64,000 nt of DNA from [Actinomadura] parvosata subsp. kistnae (GTDB taxonomy: Bacteria > Actinomycetota > Actinomycetes > Streptosporangiales > Streptosporangiaceae): positions 1 through 64,000 of the forward strand of contig NZ_OOHJ01000003.1 in assembly GCF_900323885.1 (NCBI RefSeq), read 5' to 3'. The first letter of the stretch is position 1. Each line of letters begins with the position of its first letter. Position numbers and translations under genes: made by a program. The notes under the pieces are model-generated. The model saw nothing but the letters and a program-made list of their open reading frames with translations. It had not been told where the DNA came from and ran no database searches. Below, piece after piece: positions 57,830 through 64,000 of this stretch.

Positions 57830-58662
57830 GTGAGCCTCCTCCTGGGTGTTCATTGTGACGCAGCCCGGTCACGCGCGCTCAGGCGACGCTGGGGCGGGCG
57901 TGTCCGAGGGTCGCGCGCGCGGGCGCCTTCGGGTTGCGCGCGTGCATGTTCGGCGCGGCGCGTAGGAGGTGGACCTGCCCGACGTGACGCTACGCCGCGC
58001 CACCGCACCCCACCCCACCGCGCCGCGCCCCCAGCTTCGCCGAGCCCCGCCCCTGTCACGCCGCGCCGCACTGGGTGTGGTCGTGTCCCGCCACGCCGCA
58101 TCGCGCTGAGCGGTGCCCGCCGCGCCACGCCGCATCGCGCTGGGCGACGCCACGCCGCGCTCGCTGTGGCCGTGCCACTGCACCTCGCCGCGCCAGCCGC
58201 ACCGCTCCGCGCTTGACCGCGCCACTGCATCCGGCCGCGCTGCACCCCGTTCCGCCGTAACGCGCCACGTGGCATCACGCTGCGCCGCGCCACATCGCGC
58301 TGAGCCGTGCCCGCCGCGCCACACCGCATCGGGCTGGCCGCGCCACGCCACGCTGGGCGACGCCACGCCGCGCCCGCTGGGGCCCTGCCACCGCGCCTCG
58401 CCTCGCCGCGCTGTGCGGCGCGGGTCGGCGCGGCCGACGTGAGCACCGAGCGTGTAGCGCATCGGGCGCCGGACGTGCAGGTGCAAGCGGGCGCTGGGCG
58501 CACAGGCACGTTCCGGCGATAGGCCTTTGCGCGGGCGGGCGCAGCGCGGGCGGGCGCCGGCGGGTGTTGGGGCGTCAGAAGTTGGGGCTGGGAGTGGGGC
58601 GGGGTCTGCCCGGCCGGGTTCGGGCTGCGAGCCCGGCGTGGCGGGGAGGGTCGGAACGGCGG
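57830..58662. repeat. ~0.8-kb non-coding repeat island between moaA and the DUF6457 gene
   Basis: No supported gene. A degenerate motif around cgccacgccgcatcgcgctg recurs many times. A longer block beginning catcgcgctgagcggtgccc at ~58100 returns in altered form (catcgcgctgagccgtgccc) at ~58292, an offset of ~192 bp. Open frames across it are Arg/Ala-rich on both strands. Confidence 0.7.
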
Positions 58663-59652
58663 TCAGCCGCCGATGGCGGACATGGGGCGGGAGGGCTGGA
58701 GGAAGGACGGGTCGTCGATGCCGTGGCCGGCGCGCTTGCGGGAGACGGCGGCCATCCAGCGCTCCGCCAGCTCCTCGTCCGAGGCCCCGTCGCGCATCGG
58801 CGTCTTCAGGTCGGATTCCTCGGTGGCGAACAGGCAGTTGCGGATCTGGCCGTCGGCGGTGAGGCGGACGCGGTCGCACGCGCCGCAGAACGGCCGGGTG
58901 ACCGAGCCGATCACGCCGACCCGGGCGGGGCCGCCGTCCACGAGGAAGCGTTCGGCGGGGGCGCTGCCGCGCTCCTCGACGTCGTCGGGGGTCAGGTCGA
59001 AGGAGGCGGACAGGAGCTGGAGGATCTCGTCGGCGGTGACCATGCCCTCGCGGCTCCAGCCGTGCTGGGCGTCGAGCGGCATCTGCTCGATGAAGCGCAG
59101 CTCGTAACCCTGGTCGAGGCACCAGCGCAGCAGCGGGACGGCCTCGTGGTCGTTCACGCCGCGCATGAGTACGGCGTTCACCTTGACGGGGCGCAGGCCG
59201 GCGGCGTCGGCGGCGGCGAGGCCGGCGATCACGTCGGCGTGCCTGTCGCGGTGGGCGAGCCGCTTGAACGTGGCGGGGTCGAGGGTGTCGAGGGAGACGT
59301 TCACCCGGTGCAGGCCGGCGGCGGCCAGCGGCTCGGCGAGGCGGGCCAGGCCGATGCCGTTGGTGGTCAGGGAGATCTGCGGCTCGGGGGTGAGGGTGGT
59401 GGTGCGGCCGACGATGTCGACCAGCTCGCGCCGCAGCAGCGGCTCGCCGCCGGTGTAGCGGACCTCCTTGATGCCCAGCCGTTCGACGCCGATCGTCACC
59501 AGGCGGACGATCTCGTCGGCCGTCAGGAGCTGCGCGCTGGGGAGCCAGTCGAGACCTTCGGGTGGCATGCAGTACGTGCAGCGCAGGTTGCACTTGTCCG
59601 TGAGGGACACCCGTAGATCCGTCGCCACCCGCCCGAACGAGTCTCGCAACAC
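58663..59652 (-). CDS. moaA: GTP 3',8-cyclase MoaA
   Basis: The 329-residue radical-SAM enzyme starts molybdenum cofactor synthesis by rearranging GTP. The first 4Fe-4S motif is CNLRCTYC, the SAM-binding GGEPLLR follows, and the second cluster is built by FCGACDRVRLTADGQIRNCLF. It ends with the conserved Gly-Gly (MSAIGG) needed for activity. ATG 59652 (MLRDSFGRVATDLRVSLTDKCN) is the usual N-terminus. No other moa gene is in the window. Confidence 0.96.
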   Translation of the reverse strand: MLRDSFGRVATDLRVSLTDKCNLRCTYCMPPEGLDWLPSAQLLTADEIVRLVTIGVERLGIKEVRYTGGEPLLRRELVDIVGRTTTLTPEPQISLTTNGIGLARLAEPLAAAGLHRVNVSLDTLDPATFKRLAHRDRHADVIAGLAAADAAGLRPVKVNAVLMRGVNDHEAVPLLRWCLDQGYELRFIEQMPLDAQHGWSREGMVTADEILQLLSASFDLTPDDVEERGSAPAERFLVDGGPARVGVIGSVTRPFCGACDRVRLTADGQIRNCLFATEESDLKTPMRDGASDEELAERWMAAVSRKRAGHGIDDPSFLQPSRPMSAIGG

Positions 59653-59784
59653 GGGGCGTCACCTCCTGCTCGTACACCAGAGGGCCCAGACTACGACGGG
59701 TGCCGGTCCGCCCCCAAAATCCGCCACTTCAGGCAGGACAACACATTGTCGCCTAGATCGATTCCGGGAGGGTGTGGTGGGGGG

Positions 59785-60150
59785 TCAGGGGGCGGCGTGC
59801 CAGGCGTCTCGGGCGGCGATCAGCTCGGGCAGGTGCCGGCGGGACCACTCGCAGCCGGCGTTCATCGGCTCCAGGAGGCTGCGGCCGAGGTCGGTGAGCT
59901 CGTACTCGACGCGCGGCGGGATCTCGTCGTACGCGGTGCGGGTGAGCAGGCCGTCGCGTTCCATGGCGCGCAGGGACTCGGTGAGCACCTTGGGGGTGAT
60001 GCCGCGCAGCGGGGTCTGGAGCTCGGTGAAGCGGCGGGGCCCCCGCTCCAGGCAACGGATGATCTTGGCGGTCCATTTGTCGCCGATGCGGATCGGGGCG
60101 GTGACCGGCGGGCAGCCGGTGAACATGTCCGGATCGAGTGGCTCGGGCAT
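59785..60150 (-). CDS. HxlR-family transcriptional regulator
   Basis: The 121-residue winged-helix protein has the HxlR core: IGDKWTAKIIRCLERGPRRFTELQTPLRGITPKVLTESLRAMERDGLLTRTAY followed by EYELTDLGRSLLEPM. A Cys in MFTGCPPVTAPIRI matches the redox-sensing position used by some members. It is divergent from the NAD(P)-binding protein gene at 60335, which it may control, as is common for HxlR pairs. Confidence 0.9.
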   Translation of the reverse strand: MPEPLDPDMFTGCPPVTAPIRIGDKWTAKIIRCLERGPRRFTELQTPLRGITPKVLTESLRAMERDGLLTRTAYDEIPPRVEYELTDLGRSLLEPMNAGCEWSRRHLPELIAARDAWHAAP

Positions 60151-60334
60151 CCCGCCATCGTAGTTGGCCTCCCGCCGACCGGGCGGGCCGCGCCTTCGTC
60201 CTGCTCGCCAGGGACTCCTTCGTCCTGGTCGCAGGTGACTATCGTTGCGGGAAGTGACAGGTCGCCCTCTACCGTCTGCGCGGGGCGGCCGGAAGCGCTG
60301 GCCGCCGGTTCATCGAACGTGGTGGAGGCAGGCA

Positions 60335-60982
60335 GTGAGCAGGATCGTGGTGTTCGGGGCCGGGGGGCGCGCCGGGGCGAACGTGGTCGCGGAGGCGGCC
60401 GGGCGCGGGCACGAGGTGACGGCCGTGGTGCGGGACCCGGCGCGGTATCCGGAGCTGGGCGGGCCCGGGGTGCGGGTGGTCGCCGGGGACGTGACCGACG
60501 GCGGCAGCGTGCGCGCGGCGGCGGCCGGGCACGACGTGGCGGTGCAGGTGGCGGCGCGGCTCGACATGTCGTCGGAGGAGTTCTACACGGCGGCGACGCG
60601 GGCGCTGGTGGACGGGCTGGGGCGGGCGGGGGTGTCCAGGCTGGTGGCGCTGGGGATCGGGACTCTGCTGGAGGTCTCCCCCGGCGTGCGGCTCATCGAC
60701 ACGCCGGGCTTCCCGGCCGACGCGCGGGCGTTCTCGCTGGGGCACGCGGCCGAGCTGGAGCTGCTGGAGGCGTCGGAGCTCGACTGGGTGGTGATCGCGC
60801 CGCCGCCCGTGCTGCTGGACGAGAAGGCGGCCAGGACGGGGCGGTACCGGTTCGGGGACGGGCGGGTGCCGCAGGCCCGGGAGGGGGATCCGGTCTTCTC
60901 CTTCGCCGATCTGGCGGTGGCGGTGGTGGACGAGGTGGAGAGCCCGGCGCATCACCGGGTGCAGGTGGCCGTGTCCTCCTGA
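60335..60982 (+). CDS. Atypical SDR / NmrA-like NAD(P)-binding protein
   Basis: The 215-residue protein has the atypical SDR start RIVVFGAGGRAGANVVAEAAGRGHEVTAVVRDP and a downstream VVAGDVTDGGSVRAAAAGHDVAVQVA. It lacks a Tyr-x-x-x-Lys motif, as do related flavin-reductase or quinone-oxidoreductase-like proteins. GTG 60335 follows gtggaggcaggca. It is divergent from the HxlR regulator, suggesting a regulator/target pair that may respond to quinones or aldehydes. Confidence 0.85.
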   Translation: MSRIVVFGAGGRAGANVVAEAAGRGHEVTAVVRDPARYPELGGPGVRVVAGDVTDGGSVRAAAAGHDVAVQVAARLDMSSEEFYTAATRALVDGLGRAGVSRLVALGIGTLLEVSPGVRLIDTPGFPADARAFSLGHAAELELLEASELDWVVIAPPPVLLDEKAARTGRYRFGDGRVPQAREGDPVFSFADLAVAVVDEVESPAHHRVQVAVSS

Positions 60983-60998
60983 GTGCCCCCTGACATGG

Positions 60999-61030
60999 CG
61001 GACGCCCGGCCGGGACCGGCCGGGCGTCCG
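60999..61030. terminator. Strong bidirectional hairpin
   Basis: Perfect 15-bp arms begin cggacgcccggccgg (60999-61013) and end at 61030 with only two unpaired bases between. It stands between convergent stops at 60982 and 61045. Confidence 0.85.
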
Positions 61031-61044
61031 AGGTTACCGGTGCG

Positions 61045-61533
61045 TCAGTGACGGCCGATGACCTTCACCCAGTCCGTGCCCTCCGAGGGCTCGAGGTGCC
61101 TGCTGCCCTCGAAGACCGCGCGCCACGTGCCCGACTCGCGAGCCGGGACCCGCAGACCGAAGTAGCCCTTGCCGCTGGTGCGGACGGTCTCCACGTGCTC
61201 CCAGCGGCCGCTGCCGTTGGCCTGGAAGAGGATGACGACCCGCTTGTACGCCAGGCGGTGCCAGGTCTCCTGCTTCTTGCAGTAGTCGGCGTGGTGCACC
61301 GAGACGAAGCCGCTGATGTAGTCCTCGTCGCACTCCACGGAGAGCTTGCCCTCGATCGTGAGGGGCTTGCCCCGCCACGCGGGCTCGGGGTTCACGTCGA
61401 GCTTGAGGCTGGTGTGGCCGCCGGCGACATCCGGGTCGAGGCCCGGGTCGTCCGCGAGCGCGGGCGAGGCGGCGGTGGCCACCACGGTCGCGCCCAGGGC
61501 CGCAGCCGCCAGGCCGGCGGCTAGACGTCGCAT
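61045..61533 (-). CDS. Secreted protein of unknown function
   Basis: The 162-residue precursor has a signal peptide (MRRLAAGLAAAALGATVVATAASPALADD) and a mature beta-rich domain with a pair of Cys (VECDEDY, ADYCKKQ). The end, GKGYFGLRVPARESGTWRAVFEGSRHLEPSEGTDWVKVIGR, resembles the Ig-like repeat that closes the next protein (61673-63181). ATG 61533 is used. Role is unknown, perhaps a wall-associated adhesive or scaffold module. Confidence 0.75.
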   Translation of the reverse strand: MRRLAAGLAAAALGATVVATAASPALADDPGLDPDVAGGHTSLKLDVNPEPAWRGKPLTIEGKLSVECDEDYISGFVSVHHADYCKKQETWHRLAYKRVVILFQANGSGRWEHVETVRTSGKGYFGLRVPARESGTWRAVFEGSRHLEPSEGTDWVKVIGRH

Positions 61534-61672
61534 CTTCAAAACAGAAATCCTTCCCCGTCCGAATGACCGCACCCAACCGGATGCGTCAAATGCCAATGAC
61601 GCGTAAGGGTAAGGAAAAGTTGCGACAAAGTTGATCACAGTTCGGCAACGGCGGATGAGGCGCAACCTCGCA

Positions 61673-63181
61673 CTATTGGGCTATTTGTCGGGCTTTGGAG
61701 AGGTCTGCCGCGTAGTGTCCTGTTCCGGGGAAGCGGACGCGCCAGAAGCCGTCCGTCCGCCCCTGGACCGTTCCGACGAACGCGCCGGCCGCGTCCGTCG
61801 TCGCCTCCCCCACCGCCTGCCAGGCCGAGCTCTCGTCCGGACGCCACAGCACCTCCAGGCGCTGTTTCGCGAACGGCCCGTAGTCCGTCAGGCCGCGCGG
61901 GTCCACGCGGGTCAGCGAGCCGCGCAGCCGCACGCCGCCGGCGCGCGCCGACTTCTCCGCCCGTACGGCGGTGAGCCTGCTCTCGCGCTTCAGCTCGAAC
62001 GAGGCGTACTGCGTGACCGTCGTCCCGTTCGCGCCCTTGGCGGTGGCGGTGACCGTCCAGGTGCCGGCCGGGTAGAAGCGGTTCAGCTTCTTGTCCGGCA
62101 GGAAGCGCCACGTCTGCCAGTCGTCCGTCAGCCTGGCCGCGCCGCGGCCGTGATCGAGGACGGGCTTGTGCGCGGCCAAGCGCCACACCAGGCGGGGCGG
62201 CAGCAGCGGGCGGTTCGCGCCCGGGACGCCGTCCTTCGGCGCGGCCGGCTCCATCGCCGGGACCGGGTGCGGGCCGGTCAATCCCGGCTGCCCGTGCCCG
62301 GGAATCGCCATGCCGGGCGGCAGTGCCTGCTCGGCGCCGCCCAGAGGGGCCGTGCCGGCGGCGGGGCTGGGCACCGGGGCCCGCGCGGCGGCCAGCGCGG
62401 GCGAGGCCGCCGACTGGGCGGGCGCCAGGGCCGGCGATGAATGGCCGGGCTGCTGAACGGTTCCTTGGCTGGGCTGCTGCGGGGCCTGCTGGTACGGCTG
62501 CTGGGCGGGCGCCTGCCCGTGACCGGAGCCCTGGGCGGGCTGCTGGGCCGGCGCCTGACCATAACCCTGTCCGGAGCCCTGGGCGGGCTGCTGCGCCGAT
62601 CCTTGGCCGGCGTTCTGCGCGGACCCGGAGCCCTGCGCGGGCCCGGAGCCCTGTGCGGGGCCCTGAGCCGGTGCTTGAACGGGCGCCTGGGCGGGCGGCT
62701 GCACCGCCCCTTGCGCGGGCTCCTGCTGCGACGACTGGCCCGGCCCCTGAGCGGGCGGCTGCTGCACAGAGGCCTGTGCGGGCGGCCGGGCAGGGGTCTG
62801 GGCGGGCGGCTCCACCGCCCCGTGCCCAGGCGGCTGGGCGGAGCCGGGGCCGGGCGGCTGGACGGCCCCGTGGCCCGGTGGACGGGCGGGCCCGTGCGCG
62901 GGCGGCCGCCCCGGCGGGTTCAGGATGGGGCGGGGCGCGGGGGCGGCCTGGGCTGGCGGGGCGCCGGGTTCGACCTTGACGGTCACGCCGTCCTTACCGC
63001 GTACCACCCCTTTGGCGATCACATCGATCACCAGGCGGACGGACCCCTGCGCCCCCACCACGGGGCTGGCCGGGCGGACGGTGATGGCGCGGATGGCGGG
63101 CTCGGTCGCGGCGGAGGCAGCAGGTGCGGGCACCGTGAGCGACCCCGCCGCGAGCGAGACGAGAAGCAGACTTCTGGTCAT
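61673..63181 (-). CDS. Secreted Pro/Gln/Ala-rich protein with Ig-like ends
   Basis: The 502-residue precursor has a signal peptide (TRSLLLVSLAAGSLTVPAPAASA) and a first beta domain (IRAITVRPASPVVGAQGSVRLVIDV). A ~230-residue low-complexity stretch of AQ/PP/GQG repeats follows. The C-terminal ~170 residues contain two beta domains (WTVTATAKGANGTTVTQYASFEL; AGAFVGTVQGRTDGFWRVRFPGTGHYAADLS). ATG 63181 is chosen for the signal peptide; upstream ATG 63202 is possible. It is probably a surface protein, and its C-terminal module is related to the neighbouring secreted protein. Confidence 0.75.
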   Translation of the reverse strand: MTRSLLLVSLAAGSLTVPAPAASAATEPAIRAITVRPASPVVGAQGSVRLVIDVIAKGVVRGKDGVTVKVEPGAPPAQAAPAPRPILNPPGRPPAHGPARPPGHGAVQPPGPGSAQPPGHGAVEPPAQTPARPPAQASVQQPPAQGPGQSSQQEPAQGAVQPPAQAPVQAPAQGPAQGSGPAQGSGSAQNAGQGSAQQPAQGSGQGYGQAPAQQPAQGSGHGQAPAQQPYQQAPQQPSQGTVQQPGHSSPALAPAQSAASPALAAARAPVPSPAAGTAPLGGAEQALPPGMAIPGHGQPGLTGPHPVPAMEPAAPKDGVPGANRPLLPPRLVWRLAAHKPVLDHGRGAARLTDDWQTWRFLPDKKLNRFYPAGTWTVTATAKGANGTTVTQYASFELKRESRLTAVRAEKSARAGGVRLRGSLTRVDPRGLTDYGPFAKQRLEVLWRPDESSAWQAVGEATTDAAGAFVGTVQGRTDGFWRVRFPGTGHYAADLSKARQIAQ

Positions 63182-63251
63182 GATCGAGACGGTAGGAACC
63201 ATCCGGTAATGGACAGGACCACAACACACGCCCCGAATGGCAAAAGCCTCA

Positions 63252-64000
63252 CTAAGGTCGCCCGTAGAGCCCTTCGATGATGTCGGCGTACTTGGTGTGG
63301 ATGATCCGCCGCTTGAGCTTGAGGCTGGGGGTGAGCTCCTCGGTCTCGGCCGTCCACTCCACGCCGAGCAGCGCCCACTTCTTCACCTGCTGCACCCTGG
63401 CCAGCTTGGCGTTGGCGGCCTGCACGGCCGCCTCGACCTCGGCCAGCACGTCGGGGTGCTCGGCCAGCTCGGCGAGCGAGCCGAACGTGATGCCGCGCGC
63501 CTGCGCCCAGCCCGGCGCCACCTCGGGGTCGAGGGTGAGCACGGCGACGGGGTGGGGGCGGTTGTCCCCGTAGGCGAGGGCCTGGCCGATGAGGCTGTGC
63601 TGCTTGAGGTGGTTCTCGATCTCGGCCGGGGAGATGTTCTCGCCCCCGGCGGTGATGATCAGCTCCTTCTTGCGGTCGACGACGCGGTAGAAGCCGTCGT
63701 CGTCGACGGTGCCGATGTCGCCGGTGTGCAGCCAGCCGTCGGCGTCGATGAGCTCGGCGGTGGCCTGGGGGCGGTTGAGGTAGCCGGCGGTGTTGAGGGG
63801 GCTGCGGGTGAGCAGCTCGCCGTCCTCGGCGATGCGGACCTCGACGCCGGGCTCGGCCCTGCCGACGGTGCCCAGGCGGTAGCAGGCGGGGCTGTTGCCG
63901 GTGAAGGCGCCGGTCGTCTCCGTCATGCCGTACACGTCGATGACCTTGAGCCCGAGCCCGGCGTAGAAGCGCTGCACCTCGTCGGGCAGGGGTGCGGCGC
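63252..64000 (-). CDS. Long-chain acyl-CoA synthetase (FadD15-like), C-terminal part
   Basis: The gene runs off the window, leaving ~249 residues. YGMTETTGAFTGN is the AMP-binding motif A5, GWLHTGDIGTVDDDGFYRVVDRKKELIITAGGENISPAEIE carries A7-A8 with the hinge Asp/Arg, and SLKLKRRIIHTKYADIIEGLY includes the A10 Lys. This C-terminal form, with an inserted helical segment before A10, matches the FadD15/ACSBG class. It activates fatty acids as CoA esters. The start codon lies outside the window. Confidence 0.9.
   Translation of the reverse strand, partial: AAPLPDEVQRFYAGLGLKVIDVYGMTETTGAFTGNSPACYRLGTVGRAEPGVEVRIAEDGELLTRSPLNTAGYLNRPQATAELIDADGWLHTGDIGTVDDDGFYRVVDRKKELIITAGGENISPAEIENHLKQHSLIGQALAYGDNRPHPVAVLTLDPEVAPGWAQARGITFGSLAELAEHPDVLAEVEAAVQAANAKLARVQQVKKWALLGVEWTAETEELTPSLKLKRRIIHTKYADIIEGLYGRP

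Noticed and set aside
57869..59677. 602-codon frame running from moaA into the repeat island
   Set aside because: It is out of frame with moaA over the conserved region and its C-terminal part is only a translation of the repeat.

Overview
The window is very GC-rich, gene-dense chromosomal DNA from an actinobacterium. Support comes from a WhiB regulator, mycothiol ligase MshC with its usual unknown-function neighbours, an InhA-type enoyl reductase, DUF3090, DUF3099 and dodecin genes, frequent GTG starts, many 4-bp stop/start overlaps and a 6C-type small RNA. The gene set fits a Streptosporangiaceae/Streptomyces-like soil actinomycete; the genus cannot be fixed from sequence alone.

Layout. 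0-5.3 kb: the end of an RmlD-like reductase, an FHA-domain protein with two apparent frameshifts, a site-2 protease with CBS domains and a RecB-type nuclease. 5.9-13.9 kb: a NarL-type two-component pair facing a complete dipeptide/oligopeptide ABC importer (dppC-A-B-D-F, minus strand). 14-21.8 kb: a membrane protein, a HAD phosphatase, cobalamin-dependent methionine synthase, a universal stress protein, a 1.3-kb repeat island and a PAC2 protein. 21.9-25.5 kb: a TetR-like protein lacking its DNA-binding helices, a nitrite-assimilation regulator/chelatase pair (NnaR-like and CbiX) and peptide deformylase. 25.5-30.4 kb: a large HTH-STAND-WD40 protein divergent from a TPR protein, then WhiB. 30.4-41.5 kb: a surface-sugar locus in which GmhB, GmhA and HldE homologues provide an ADP-heptose pathway next to two GT9 heptosyltransferase-like proteins, three other glycosyltransferases, a carbamoyltransferase, an SDR and a UXS-type epimerase. 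41.5-46.6 kb: an operator-preceded SDR and the mshC cluster. 46.6-51.3 kb: an aldo/keto reductase, an exported protein, a STAS protein and one IS110-family element. 51.3-56.5 kb: fabG-fabI, tldD-tldE and a tyrosine phosphatase. 56.6-64 kb: dodecin, DUF3099, 6C-like RNA, a DUF6457 protein, moaA, an HxlR regulator, an SDR, two exported proteins and the 3' part of an acyl-CoA synthetase.

Two themes stand out. First, short tandem repeats are everywhere, both as intergenic islands (about 0.7, 0.6, 1.3 and 0.8 kb) and as in-frame expansions inside enzymes. Second, at least four and probably five genes carry single-base deletions in G/C runs; restoring one base each repairs every reading frame, which points to homopolymer undercalling in the assembly. 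One such repair would fuse a histidine-rich N-terminus of about 20 His to the CbiX chelatase.

The most distinctive system is the heptose/carbamoyl glycan locus. No tRNA, rRNA, CRISPR array or prophage was seen.
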